This document shows, in pieces, positions 22,820 through 34,959 of a stretch of DNA of 64,000 nt. Positions within the stretch are counted from its first letter, which is position 1. Each line of letters opens with the position of its first letter. A program made the position numbers and the translations under genes. This DNA is from Solen grandis. Lineage: Eukaryota; Mollusca; Bivalvia; Adapedonta; Solenidae. The stretch spans positions 68,842,173 through 68,906,172 of the forward strand of contig CM037781.1 in assembly GCA_021229015.1 (NCBI GenBank). The letters run 5' to 3'. A model generated the notes under the pieces. That model did not search any database. It worked only from the letters and a program-made list of their open reading frames with translations, and had not been told where the DNA came from.

Positions 22820-25800
22820 ATGGCAGACTTTTCTCGGGGAGTGACCAAGCGGGCATGTCCGCCGGAAACTATTTACCCTCCAAAGAAGAGAGCTCTGTAT
22901 GAACACCAGCGACAGACGCAGATGGATGACCAGAAAACATGGCTCGACACGTGTCCCATAGAAGAGAAAGAAAACATTCCAGGTCATAAACTGAAAGGTC
23001 ATCCTGTTGATGAAGGTTTCAGTAAAAATGAACTCATGGCGTACAAGTTTAAGATGAAATTAGACAGTATTCATGGTGAAGTGTTTCCACGAACGAGGAG
23101 TGATTCGATGCAGTCAGTCCAATCTCATGGCAGTGATCGGTCAGATGGGGGCGTGCCACGGGAAACTTCTCCGATCTCTTCTACAGAAGGCATGTTTGAC
23201 ACGCGGACACCTGAGAGGATTCCTATTGGCTCACTATCTAGCCTTAATCCAGAGATATCCAAGCCGCTGTTTCTTAGCAGTGACAGTGACACTTCGGTTC
23301 TGGACAGTGACGGTCACTACAGCCCAGAGACTGTGTCACATTCCGGTCGACGGAGTGCTTTGTCGGACACGTCAGAGACTTTTACGTCTGTCCCAGCCAC
23401 AGTGGAGCTGGAGAGACACAGCAGTACTACTAGTCCTATGTTAACATTCCAAACCCAAGGTTCACGGTATACGAATAAGAGAAATGAGGCAGAAGAGAGA
23501 AACATTCCAGGTAGAAAATCTAGTCTATCAAATAATGCAGTAGTGGAGAATAGAATAAACTCTGATAAGAACATTAAGTTTTTTTCTAGCATACATAATG
23601 GACAAATTCAGGAGTCCATAAGAATATCATGCGACTCATTGAATATCCAAGAAATGAATGCAAATAGGGCCAGGCAGCGGAGTGACATTTCAGGCCCCTC
23701 AACTAATCAATATAAATGCAATGAATGTGAGAAGTGTTTTAGTCAGAAGGTGCAGCTTACTGCCCATATGAAGTGCCATAATAGTCACAAGGGCAAATGT
23801 CGTCTGTGTGATACGGAATTCGACACCGCGGAAAAGTTGATTGTGCATATGAAAATTGACCATGGCGGAACAAATCCGTATAAATGTGATCATTGTCATC
23901 GGGAGTTTGGACAATATAACAACTTGAGGCGACATCTGCGCGTGCATCGTGACAAGATTTTTAAATGTGAGCTTTGCGATAGGGAATTCAATGAAGAGTT
24001 TTATTTGACAATGCATATGGGGACTCACACAGGAAAGCGTGTGTACAGTTGTGGCGTGTGTAATGCTTGTTTCTCAACGAACCAAGACCTGAAGATGCAT
24101 GTAAAGACTCACTCCCCTTCGGAACTTCACACGTGTGATGTGTGCGGTAAATCATTCAGTAAAGCCTGTGTTCTTAGGCAGCATAAGAAGGGCCATACGG
24201 GGGAACGTCCACACAAGTGTGATAAATGTCCAAAGACGTTTATCCACCGGCATCATTTGACCATGCATATGAGATCTCACACTGAAAGTAAGCCATATCC
24301 ATGTGAAATATGCAACAAAGAGTTCTACCAAAGTTCACATCTTTACAAGCATATGAAATCTCATGCAGAAGAAGGCGCCAATGAAAGTGATGCCCATTTA
24401 TCCAATCTAACCAGTGAAAAAGACAAAGATTCAGAGAGTAGGGTGTCTGCAGAAGGTATTCAAAAGAAAACTATAGAAAAGAGTGAAAAAGATGTCAAGA
24501 CACTGCCAGTGAAGCAGTCAAGGCGCAGGAAGAAGTCAAAGGCGGACTCAGCTGCAAGCTCCACCCACAATATGTCTCCTGGACAACAACAGTATCCAGG
24601 CCCTCATACGTTAAGTTATCCGGATCACAAGGAGAACCTTGGTCGATACCCCATGTCTGCTCATCCAGTTGGTTTCCAAGCCCAAATATCTAATGGGAAC
24701 CAGCATTCCATTCCATTACATGGTATGTACACACCACAACTGATGGGACCTCAGGCTGGATTCCTGGACGAGCGGATGTATATGGCCTACTCTGCCCAGC
24801 TTCAGGCTTACTATAACAATATGTACATGATGAACTACATGTCCCAGAATGCTATGCTTGGTGGTCAGAAAATAGAGAATAGCAGAACTCAGTATAGTAA
24901 CGATAATAACAGTAAGACAAACTTTGGGGCAAACTTGAGTGCTTCTCATGAAAATGCAGGAGGTTTTAAAGATGGAGAAACTGCTGACAGTAATGAAAAG
25001 ATGAGGCAAGTTGTTAATGGTATTGATAATAAAAGTTCAGTTTGTCCGAAAAATGAGAGACCAGTAAATAGTAAACATGAAACTTTTAAAGCATCCCAAA
25101 TGCACGACTCCAAAATTCAGAAAAAGTTAGGTGAGACCGAGTCAGAAAATGTCACTCGCAAAGAAGTGGCAGAAGAACTAGTCAAGATGTCAAAAGGAGT
25201 GCATGACTTTACAGTGGGATACGGAGATGTGAATTTAGGCGCTAGCTCAACAGAGAGCTCCCAGAAACCTGTTGAGCCAAAAGTTCTGAACACTCCTGTG
25301 CATAGTTTGAGGAATCAAGAGACACCTGAGAACATTGCTAGGCATTTAAATACCAGCAAGACTCAAGAAATGAATCTTAAAATGAGCTTTGATCTTTTAG
25401 TAGAAAACACTGTGAGAAAAACACTGGCTGGTACAAATAAGGAAAATGTAAGAAATAATTTTCCTAAAAATGAACTATCTTTCAGTCAGTCTATTTCTGG
25501 AAAGACAAAATCCTGGTCAATCAAGAAACCTGCTGGGTTAAATTATGGTGATGTCTCAAGTCTTGCAACACCTTCATCTCATGAACAGACCACTGCTCTG
25601 AATTTGTCAACATCTTCCTCCGACTCTAAGATGTCTGTAGCAATGTCATCGAATAATTACATGTCGGATTCAAGCGGCAAAACCAATACAAGGAACGGTG
25701 AACATAATCAGGTCGAGACTATGAATCAAGGGATTGAATCCAGTGGATATCAGCTGAATGAACATCTGATGGGCATGCAAGGAGTGTTACCAAACTACCA

Positions 25801-28117
25801 GCCTAGGAAAAGTGGCAGTGGTCCTCCTTTGTCAGATTGTGTTGGTAGGATTGCTGAAAATGAAGGTTTCAGAAGTATGACAGGTGTTACATCTCCTAAA
25901 GACTTGGAGTCAAGGATGTTGATGTTAAAGGAATATGAGGAGATGCAATTATTATTAGGTGGCAGAACCAGGTTTCCAGACTTTGATGATGCTGATCATG
26001 AAAAAAAAGTGAGAGAAGAGAAAGTTGAAGTTGTTAATGGAAGGCTTACTGTAGAAACTGGTGTTAGTTTGAAGGATGTGGAACTTGAAACGCCAGGGTT
26101 TGAAGGTGTTGTTAATGTTGAAAAAGAAAATGGTGATAGTGAACTGAAATTGGAGGATGAATCTGCAGACATTAAGAAACTTAGATTGCAAATTGAGAGA
26201 ATTAAAAATAAAATCAGGTTAGAGTCAAATGGTGAGAAAGTACATGAAGATGGAGGTGGTAAAACACTGGATGAGGATAGGGATTTTAATGTAGGGAATG
26301 AGTCTGATGGTAGTAGTGAAACTAATTGTATGGCTCATGAGAGAAGTAGGACTTATATTGAAGGCTTGGATGAACGTAAGTTAAAGATTGATATGAGAGA
26401 AAGTATTGAACCTGAAAAAAGAGATAATGGGGAAGTAGATATTGATAATGAGGAAAAGGATGTTGAAAAGAGAGATATTGAGAGAATGGAAATAGAGAAT
26501 TCAGAAGAATATTGTAGCAATGAAACTGAAATGAGAGAGATGCTGGAAAATATTGATGGTAAAATTCAAGCAATAGGTGAAAAAAATGATGCAAATACAC
26601 ATGCAGATAGTTATGAAGTTGTTGAGGATAGCCAAACAACTTGTGGTAAAAATGACATTGCATATTTTAAATCAGATATTTTAAATGATTCCTTGGCAAC
26701 TGAAATCAATAAGCAAGTTTCATTTTCTGAAGCTAGTGGTGATTGCAAAACAGGAAATGAAGATGACAAAGCAGCAAAAGTGAAAGATGTAAAGAAGTCG
26801 GTTGCTTTTTCCTGTGGACTTTGTTGGAAAACATTTGAGAGTGTGGAAGTTCTGGAGAAACACCAGGTGGAACATGCTCAAAAGTTGAACTCCAGTAACA
26901 AGTGCCACATCTGTGGCAAGGTGTTTGTGAGACCGTTTGACCTCCAGTGTCATCTGCTGATGAAGCACAAGGAGGATTTCATTAGGGCTGGAGGGGACAG
27001 TGACAAACTCGAGACTGATGTTCCGAAGAGAAAAGGGAGCGGTGTGCTTACTGTAAAGAAGGACCAAAATGTTTTACAGGTGGCTCAGAATGATAGATAT
27101 AGCTGTCATGTCTGTGGGAAAAGTTTTGAGCAATCAAAGTTTTTTAAGGATCACATGTTGACTCATACTGGTGATAAACCATACAAATGTGACGTCTGCT
27201 TTCGTGGTTTCAGTCAAAAGCATAACTTAAATCGTCATAAAATGTCCCATAATTCTAGGTCATTCCAGTGCACTGTGTGTCAGAGAAGTTTCAAGGAAAG
27301 TTTTTACTTGCAAATGCACATGAAAATCCATTCTGAAGAGAAACATAGAAGATGTGAAATTTGTGGACATAGTGTGCCAAAATCAGAAATCTGGAGACAT
27401 ACCAGTGAACATTTGGGAAGCATGGTTGAAAATCCGACCTATGAACAGATAGGGAAACGCGTGAAAGAAATCTTGAAAGAGCAGGATGTTTTAGATAAAA
27501 ATTCTAGCAAAGAGGAAATGAATGCATCACTAGCAAAAATGCCAGGGTTTAATGGAACACTGGATGAGCTTGCAGACCTGATGAGGTTGACTAAAAGAAT
27601 TGTTGATGGGCCAGAAAATGACGAAAATGTGGCTGATAAAAATGAAAACAGAGAGAATCAAAACATTCCCTTCAATAGGACACACAAATTGAGTTCATCA
27701 AATTATTTCAAAGATAAACAATTAGTAAATTCCAATCTGCAAAACGTAAACACGGACTTGCTCAGTAAAAATAGCATTAAACATCAGAACAAGAAGAGGG
27801 AGTCCTCACCTGTGGACTTCCGTTGTCACATATGTTCATTGGTCTTCCATAGCAAGAGAGAACTCGGGAACCATCTGGGAGTACACAATGGGACACGGAC
27901 ACACATCTGCCAGACGTGTGGGAAAGGCTTCAAGAAGAGCTGCATCCTGCGGACCCATGAGAAGATCCACATGGGACAACGACCATTCCAGTGCTCGGAC
28001 TGTGACTCGACTTTCCTGCATTATCACCACTTACAGACCCATGCCAGGATACACACGGAGAGGTTGCAGGGCCTCGAGGTGAAACAGAACTGTACTGGGG
28101 ATACACAGGGGATGTAA
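22820..28117 (+). CDS. large C2H2 zinc-finger protein, 1765 aa
   Basis: Likely nuclear DNA-binding regulator. The coding region is one 5.3 kb exon. The ATG has A at -3 and G at +4, and the splice acceptor is 8 bases upstream. Residues 20-24 hold PPKKR and 50-52 a KEN motif. Cluster 1 (298-515) has eight fingers, from YKCNECEKCFSQ to the last HMKSH, with one TGERP linker. A basic patch KQSRRRKKSK (about 565-574) is a likely nuclear signal. A Met/Tyr-rich stretch lies at 653-676. ALNLS (926-930) resembles a CtBP-binding motif. A long Glu/Lys-rich region (about 1090-1300) includes a possible short coiled coil. Cluster 2 has two fingers (1330-1382) and four more (1427-1531), the fourth shortened. 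Cluster 3 (1667-1745) has three. No KRAB, BTB or SCAN domain is seen. I do not recognise a named orthologue. Confidence 0.95.
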   Translation: MADFSRGVTKRACPPETIYPPKKRALYEHQRQTQMDDQKTWLDTCPIEEKENIPGHKLKGHPVDEGFSKNELMAYKFKMKLDSIHGEVFPRTRSDSMQSVQSHGSDRSDGGVPRETSPISSTEGMFDTRTPERIPIGSLSSLNPEISKPLFLSSDSDTSVLDSDGHYSPETVSHSGRRSALSDTSETFTSVPATVELERHSSTTSPMLTFQTQGSRYTNKRNEAEERNIPGRKSSLSNNAVVENRINSDKNIKFFSSIHNGQIQESIRISCDSLNIQEMNANRARQRSDISGPSTNQYKCNECEKCFSQKVQLTAHMKCHNSHKGKCRLCDTEFDTAEKLIVHMKIDHGGTNPYKCDHCHREFGQYNNLRRHLRVHRDKIFKCELCDREFNEEFYLTMHMGTHTGKRVYSCGVCNACFSTNQDLKMHVKTHSPSELHTCDVCGKSFSKACVLRQHKKGHTGERPHKCDKCPKTFIHRHHLTMHMRSHTESKPYPCEICNKEFYQSSHLYKHMKSHAEEGANESDAHLSNLTSEKDKDSESRVSAEGIQKKTIEKSEKDVKTLPVKQSRRRKKSKADSAASSTHNMSPGQQQYPGPHTLSYPDHKENLGRYPMSAHPVGFQAQISNGNQHSIPLHGMYTPQLMGPQAGFLDERMYMAYSAQLQAYYNNMYMMNYMSQNAMLGGQKIENSRTQYSNDNNSKTNFGANLSASHENAGGFKDGETADSNEKMRQVVNGIDNKSSVCPKNERPVNSKHETFKASQMHDSKIQKKLGETESENVTRKEVAEELVKMSKGVHDFTVGYGDVNLGASSTESSQKPVEPKVLNTPVHSLRNQETPENIARHLNTSKTQEMNLKMSFDLLVENTVRKTLAGTNKENVRNNFPKNELSFSQSISGKTKSWSIKKPAGLNYGDVSSLATPSSHEQTTALNLSTSSSDSKMSVAMSSNNYMSDSSGKTNTRNGEHNQVETMNQGIESSGYQLNEHLMGMQGVLPNYQPRKSGSGPPLSDCVGRIAENEGFRSMTGVTSPKDLESRMLMLKEYEEMQLLLGGRTRFPDFDDADHEKKVREEKVEVVNGRLTVETGVSLKDVELETPGFEGVVNVEKENGDSELKLEDESADIKKLRLQIERIKNKIRLESNGEKVHEDGGGKTLDEDRDFNVGNESDGSSETNCMAHERSRTYIEGLDERKLKIDMRESIEPEKRDNGEVDIDNEEKDVEKRDIERMEIENSEEYCSNETEMREMLENIDGKIQAIGEKNDANTHADSYEVVEDSQTTCGKNDIAYFKSDILNDSLATEINKQVSFSEASGDCKTGNEDDKAAKVKDVKKSVAFSCGLCWKTFESVEVLEKHQVEHAQKLNSSNKCHICGKVFVRPFDLQCHLLMKHKEDFIRAGGDSDKLETDVPKRKGSGVLTVKKDQNVLQVAQNDRYSCHVCGKSFEQSKFFKDHMLTHTGDKPYKCDVCFRGFSQKHNLNRHKMSHNSRSFQCTVCQRSFKESFYLQMHMKIHSEEKHRRCEICGHSVPKSEIWRHTSEHLGSMVENPTYEQIGKRVKEILKEQDVLDKNSSKEEMNASLAKMPGFNGTLDELADLMRLTKRIVDGPENDENVADKNENRENQNIPFNRTHKLSSSNYFKDKQLVNSNLQNVNTDLLSKNSIKHQNKKRESSPVDFRCHICSLVFHSKRELGNHLGVHNGTRTHICQTCGKGFKKSCILRTHEKIHMGQRPFQCSDCDSTFLHYHHLQTHARIHTERLQGLEVKQNCTGDTQGM

Positions 28118-28330
28118 TCCATATGTGTAGGACTTCCGAGGGGAACAAATAGGGGATGTAAACTATATAGACTTCTAATTGCATAAACAGGAGATGTAAA
28201 ATAAACGTATGGAACTTTTTAGGGGTATCACAAGACAAAATCTGTATGTGTAAGTAATTGGTGGGTAGGGGTGGTAAAACTAATGTGTTGACTTATTCCA
28301 GGGTTACACAGGGGATGTAATACATGTTGA
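28099..28330 (+). repeat. degenerate tandem repeat spanning the stop codon
   Basis: The block acacaggggatgtaat occurs at the stop (28099-28119) and again at 28305-28321, with looser copies between (aataggggatgtaaac, aacaggagatgtaaaa), each followed by a related ...ggactt or gacttct stretch. The last codons and the start of the 3' UTR therefore belong to a local amplification of about 50-60 bp units. Confidence 0.6.
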
Positions 28331-29660
28331 AACTTCTCAACCTGTAATATTTGTCTACAGCTTCTGGACCAGAATCATAAAACAGAAATGTTGAAATCAA
28401 ACTGTTCTTGAAGAATTGATAGCCTTTGAAAAGTGTCTCAATTATTTCTAGAGAAAAATTCATTTTGTGTGTTATTTGATTTGTAATAAAAAAATATCTT
28501 AAAATTGTAAATAGGAAATTTCTAGAACTATTAACATTGTATGATAGTTGAAATTGCAATACGCTGAATAGAAATGTTAATAAATTTGATTATTTCAAGA
28601 TGATATTTTTTTATATGTATATTTTTTTTGTAATGTGATTTTATGACTTTGAAGGCAGCTTTAATCTTGGCATTAAAGTTTGGGCCCTGTGTAAATCTTT
28701 TATTTTGACTTACATTAAGTTCTTTTAAAAATGAAACCAAAGTATTTTTTTTGTCTGGTATTTGCATAATTTTATAGGGCACCTGATGTAAACTGTTAAT
28801 AACCTTAACTCAAGTGATCAGTTTTAATCTAATGAGATTAAATTAAGTAAGTTTAACTGTTTTTCTGCGATCAGTTTATTGGTACTTTGAGTGGTAAAAT
28901 GAGTCCATGTGAGGGAAAGGATTAATATCAAACACTTTTTCTCTTATTTTATGTTTATAATGAACAAGTTGAGATTTGAATTATATATATATGCTCTACA
29001 TTATTCCAGAATTCAAATTAATAAAATCTCATGATTAATGATAGGATCTTTTAAACACCTGATTTTTAACCATAATGTAGGATAAGTAACCTATATTTGA
29101 TGCAATAGGTTTTAAAAATCATACTAAGTGATTCAGATTTTAATTTTTTTGTGTATGTTATGTATGTTCATATTTTGTTTTTACTGCACATTTGTACATA
29201 ATTGATTTTACTTTAAAACAACCCATTCAGTTTGACTTTATCCATGGTATGTGATCTCTAGCAGCATCAAACAAATCATTAAGGCTTATGTGTAGTACAC
29301 AATTTTCAGCTTCACATGCGATGTGACCAATCAAAATTGATAAATGGAAGTATGATGCTGCCTATGACAGCTTAAAATGAAGCCAGATACCACTGTAAAT
29401 GCTCTGTATGTAAAAGCCAACAAATTTGCTGTTGGCCAAGGCTCTTGATTCGCTACCATATACCATAACTGTTTGCACAGTAGTGCATTTAATCATAAAC
29501 AGTTCTAAAGACTGATGTTCCTGCCAAATATAGTGTATTTTCTTAATTTTGAATTTTTATTTTCATGTACATTTTCTGAAATGCAAAAAATGTTTTTGTT
29601 TCTTTTTTTTTTGTTTAAAAAATATTTTATATATTAATTTTAACACAATAAACCCAGACA
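28118..29660 (+). other. 3' UTR and downstream of the zinc-finger gene
   Basis: No further coding sequence. Candidate polyadenylation hexamers aataaa lie at 28485, 29020 and 29647. Which one is used cannot be told. A diverged 3' half of the piggyBac-like MITE (ending gagggaaaggattaa) lies at about 28838-28924. Confidence 0.5.
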
Positions 29661-29778
29661 AATGTGCCATTTTAATTGATAAGTCATCAGAATGAAATAA
29701 TATTGATGCTGTATATATGATTAATTAATAATGTCATCCATAAGTTTTAATGAGTGTATTATTGTTTGAGAAAGTGTG

Positions 29779-29945
29779 TCATGTGAGGAAGCCTTCCAGC
29801 TGGCTTGCGGTAGGTTGGTGGTTCTACCCGGATGTCTCCTTGTTGCATTCCGGGGTCTTCTCCACTCTTTTAAATTTAGTGGGACACGTTCATGCTATAA
29901 TTGACTGAAATACTGTCGTTAGAGACGAAGTAAACTCAAAATATA
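29779..29945 (+). mobile_element. SINE fragment, subfamily B, head missing
   Basis: Starts at tgaggaagccttccagctgg and runs through ggtggttctacccggatgtc to aaactcaaaatatag. The tRNA head is absent and the 3' half has several small insertions. An old copy. Confidence 0.75.
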
Positions 29946-31535
29946 GTGCAATTGTCAAGTTTGAAAAAAGTGTGTAATGTTGGAAAAATAATGCATTTTA
30001 AAGTGTGTGTTTGGACCCTAAACATGTTTTTTAAGACATAATTGGGTCAGTGTGTGATTGATTTAATATTTTGTAACTATTGTCACAAGAACCCCAGTTA
30101 ATTGGCTGGATGTTATTGGAATATGCCTACCAGAGTAAGTCACATGATATTGAATATATTCAAGAAATTTTGCGGTTTTGATTTTTACATACTCACCAGG
30201 ACACCTGTTCTTTTCCGCATTGATATTTATCTATACTGGTAGAGGAACAGACAAATTGTGACACGAAACATATATCAGCAAAATTTCTTAAATGTGTTTA
30301 ATGAATCTATGACTTGGGCATATAATGTATCCCAATGAAATTTGGCCATAATCTGTGTTTTTTTAAATAAATATTCAGTGTAGAAAGAGTCATCTGTATT
30401 CCCACAAACATATTTACACATTGCACACTTATTTTTTGGCGAATGATACATTCGCTTAGTCCACGGAGTTCTAGTCTTTGCTCTTGGCTTCACCATTCTT
30501 TCATCTACTTAAAACATCCATTCCATTGCTCAGAAGCAAAGGGCAGCCATTGTTACATTGAATCCACCAGAGTCGGATTCATGTTTGTATTTAATTTTTC
30601 ACAGAATGATCTTATAACCATTACCAGATTACATTGATCTCTTAATTATTTCTTTTTCATGCAAATAAATCAGTGGTATTCGATCAGTGTATGCGTTAGA
30701 AAAATTATATGAATAAATCAATTGTAGATGAATATTTTGATTGTTATTGAAATGAAAGGGGGAAATTTTCATTTTACTAATCGGTCTTTTTTGAAATCCC
30801 TGTTTTACAGTAAATTGTTTGTACAGATGTTTTGTATCGCAATTTTTTTCTTCTCTAAGTTAATATTAGACATAAAAACAACAACAAAAAAGTCTCCAAA
30901 CTTTGTTTGGGTGACTGAACAATTCTTAAATATTTAGGATTACAAAATGATTTTGAAAAGATACATTATGCAGAAAGACGCCATTTTGTATTTCAAGAAT
31001 ATTTGAAGCATTTTGTTTATGGCAGCTTTGTACAAATTATACAGAAAATGATATGTTAAAATGTTACCTGTCTCATATTACAAAAAAAAAAAGTTGATTA
31101 AAAGTCTTATAAACGAAATCTGTATTACATAATTATTTGCCTTGTGTGTGTGTGAAACGTTTTCCCAGCACTTTTAGGAACTTAGATGTAATTGTGGGAA
31201 AATCATTTTGGGGAAAAGATTAGTGAATCCTTAATACGAAATATGTTTTCGGACATAAATGATGCACTGAACTATTAAAAATGCTACTTGGCAACCACTG
31301 GAACCATATTTAAAACTTTATATTGGGATATTTTCCCCCATAAAATTTGGAAAAGTATCTTTACAGGGGATTAGGTCCTGTTTAGGGAGATAAGAATCCC
31401 TGTAACTGAGACAGCTGTATAACCGGGTGCATGCATGATATGTACGATGGTCTAATTTTCCCATGGCAGTATTCCAGTCAGTTGAGGGTTATCTCTTTAG
31501 ATTGGATATAAGACCATCTCGGCATGATACCACAT
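29946..31535. other. spacer between convergent genes, no gene seen
   Basis: AT-rich. Further aataaa hexamers near 30665 and 30713 could extend the zinc-finger 3' UTR. No coding exon recognised. Confidence 0.4.
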
Positions 31536-32300
31536 CCTAAGTAATTGCAGGACGTAAGTGGCTTGATGCCCCAATAAGAGAAATCTTGTCAATGGCTAAG
31601 TGGCATGATACCACAATAAGACAACCATGTCAATGGCTAAGTGGCATGGTACCACAATAAGTGAAATCTTGTCAATGGCTAAGTGGCTTGATACCACAAT
31701 AAGTGACAATCTTGTCAATGGCTAAGTGGCATGATACCACAATAAGTGAAATATTGTTAAAGGCTAAGTGGCATGATACCACAATATTGTGACAATCTTG
31801 TCAATGGCTATGTGGCTTGATACCACAATAAGAGACATCTTGTCAATGGCTAAGTGGCTTGATACCACAATAAATGACAATCTTGTCAATGGCTAAGTGG
31901 CATGATACCACAATAAGTGACAATCTTGTTAATGGCTAAGTGGCATGATACCACAATAAGTGAAATATTGTAATGGCTAAGTCATGATACCACAATAAAG
32001 GACATTTGTAATGGCTAAGTGGCATGATACCACAATAAGTGAAATATTGTCAATGGCTAAGTCACATGATACCACAATAAAGTGACAATCTTGTCAATGG
32101 CTAAGTGGCATGATACCACAATAAGTGACAATATTGTTAATGGCTAAGTGGCACGATACCACAATAAGTGACAATCTTGTTAATGGCTAAGTGGCATGAT
32201 ACCACAATAAGTGAAATCTTGTCAATGGCTAAGTGGCATGATACCACAATAAGTGACACAATCTTGTTAATGGCTAATGGTATGATACCACAGCCATGTC
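31536..32300. repeat. minisatellite, ~40 bp unit
   Basis: About 18 copies of a unit containing aatggctaagtggcatgat then accacaataagtgacaatct, with lengths of about 37-43 bp. The core gtggcatgataccaca also occurs inside the second SINE family at 51800-51830 and 57535-57555, and a diverged stretch of that SINE follows the array (32340-32500). A plus-strand frame at 32168-32389 is repeat-derived. Confidence 0.9.
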
Positions 32301-32339
32301 ATGATCATATCAATGACATGATACCACATCAAATGCAAT

Positions 32340-32510
32340 CCTGTCATTGGTTTAGTTGTATGGTACCACACCCAGCATCATTATCCTGAAACCTGTTACC
32401 ATGAGCTTTTTATCAATGCTGAGTTCTTATTCCATTCCTATGGGTGTGGATCGAGCACACAACTTATCACTCCAAGGTGGGCACTCTTACTACTAAGAAG
32501 AACCCTGGTG
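32340..32510 (-). mobile_element. diverged second-family SINE next to the minisatellite
   Basis: Carries ggtaccacacccagcatcat, tatcctgaaacctgttacc and, near 32450, gtggatcgagcacacaac. These align in order with the SINE at 51800-51990 (catccagtcac, tatcctgacatcggg, gggatcgagcccacgac). Strongly diverged. Confidence 0.5.
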
Positions 32511-34950
32511 TATGTGTGAGTGTGTTGTGTGTTTGTATGGCGTGATCTGAATTTTATACAATGTAGATCCCCATACTGTGTTTTACACAATGGAGATGTG
32601 TGAGATCATACAAAATAGTTTTATCTTTCCATTTTTCATTATCATCCTTTTTAAGAGAAAATCTTTATAATCGAATGTTATGAAGTCATATATATGTACA
32701 CCTATTTAGAGCCATTTGAATCCTCATTTACTGGTAGTGTTCTTAATTTTTATGCAGTAAAACTATTCTTTTGGAATATAGATGAAGTCACTGATGTAAC
32801 ATTTGTTTTGAACATCAAACTATCTTTCAAAAAAAGATGATTGTGCCATCAAAATATCTGGATTAAATAAAGATACCTAAGAATTAGAAAATCCAAAAGA
32901 AGATTAAATTTTTAGAAAAAAATACTATAGAATATCCTATACTGTACTAGATTAAACTTGTTTATTTTTGCTTTGATTGGGAAACATGTTCTTACAACTT
33001 ATGCTAAAAAATCTCAAAAGTTCCTGGTTGCATCTGGGAAGTCAGGAAAATCCTTGCTCTCAACATATTTCAAACCCACAACCTTTTGGTCCAGAGGTAT
33101 ATTGCCACTGGATCATTTCACTCTTTACCTGATTCATAAAGTGTCAGTTTTAATGTGTCAAGTACCTGTGTTTGTCGGTTATGACAAGTCACCTGTGAGT
33201 AATTTTACACGGTAAATCAGCAGAAAAATCAAGACTCTTTCTTTTATAATCTTTATTATATCTTGTACTGCAACAACAAAATGAATTTCTGAAACATCAG
33301 GCTTCCAGAAAACAGAAAGGATTTATAGAGGTCAAGACTTAACCAGATGAAGACTTGAATAAGGAACGTCTATGAATATATACACTCAATAATATGAAAT
33401 GGATAATTCCGAACAAAAAACAGACAAAAAAAGCTGGAAAGATCACAACATACATATTTTACAGTGGGGATAATAGACTTGATTCCATATTCAAAATTAT
33501 ACAATATTATTTTTTTTGTAAATAATTTATGCACAACAATGGTGAAAAAAGGTACAACATTCTGTGAAGAAAAAAAACAAAAAAAAAACATTGAAAAAAA
33601 CTTTATACATCAAAATTAAGATAGTGATATACAGGTAAATAGTGTGTTGATATTACACTGCCCTTCCTGGGATCCAAACTCTAATAATGGGTTATATCGC
33701 CTGCAAAGACAGCTGTGATTCTATATAAATTTAAGTTGCAGGCTAAAATCTCTTTCTTAGGAGTATACCTGGAAAATAGCTTTGATTCAGGTTTATTAGT
33801 GGTAGTTGCATTGTTGGGGTGCTTTTCATAATATTTCATAAATATTGTAATATATTAATATATACATTTAATATATACATACTTTATAATCTATATTTTA
33901 GACACACTGAAAAATGTTATTTCCCAGTATACAAAATATTGTTGTCACTTGCAATCACAAACACATACATGCATGTCTAATACATGGTGTGATATATACA
34001 CGTTTAATCATTTATAGGTTTTAGATCACATTTTCATTACAAATGGTCCATACATATTATGAAATCATGTTTACAAATTGTACAAGGAACCAAGAATTGA
34101 CACATCTTGACCAGTACTATATACAATACACTTCTGGGTATATAAAGGTTACTTTTCTCATGGTAACATCATAATGGCCGTTAGGAATCACCAAAGTCTA
34201 CATACTTCCTTCAAATCCAGATCAATGTTACTAAAATTGATCAGATCCATCTTTCTTTCTTCCTCTTTTGTGTTAGGTTTTCTCTCTCACTTAAAATAAT
34301 TGTCGTTTTTCAACCTTTTCTTCCATAATTTCATATATTGTCAAATGCATATATGTAGTTTATTCAGCTATATCATTATTTATAATGATTCTATAATATT
34401 TTATGGAGAAGAACACAATAAGATTTGATCTTTTGTTTTAATCCTTATGTGATTGTACATACATGATGCATGATAATATTACATGTGTTTACTATCTTGA
34501 ATAAAGTATGATCTAATCAATCAGACAGAGAATGTATACATTTGTATGAAAAAAAAAAAAATGTCGAGTCTAAAAAAAACAACAAAAACAAAAATTATTT
34601 TTTTCTTGTTCTTTAAATTTAATGTTTAAGTCCACCAAATACGCAGTATATATGACAGAATATCATAAAGAAACAAAACACAAATGAAAAGATGTAAACA
34701 TTGCATCATGATGAATGAATCTGTTATTATAAATATGTACACATGTGTCTGAAATTATCTGAACATGCTATCTGATATTATCTGCCTTTTTAACTTTGAA
34801 ATGCACAACTTGATTACATAAATATATTTCCAGTATCGGTATCTCTCATGTTAGCTTTGTTAGAGAAATGAATGATTTCTCAAGTCAAGGATGAATAACA
34901 CAGTCAAAACAGCAAGAAACATTTTGTCAATCTATAAAACATTCATCGTC
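32511..34950. other. spacer, possibly 3' UTR of a minus-strand gene
   Basis: No coding exon seen. A minus-strand polyadenylation hexamer (tttatt on plus, 33252-33257) could end a very long 3' UTR starting at 37371. A box-B-like trace near 33065-33085 (minus) may be an old SINE. Confidence 0.35.
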
Positions 34951-34959
34951 ATTTTGACA

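Noticed and set aside
23073..27067. Several 90-120 residue frames antisense or out of frame to the zinc-finger exon
   Set aside because: Shadows of the long coding exon.
31536..32300. CRISPR-like regular spacing
   Set aside because: No unique spacers between conserved repeats, and the genome is animal; ordinary minisatellite. The same applies to 36297-36634.
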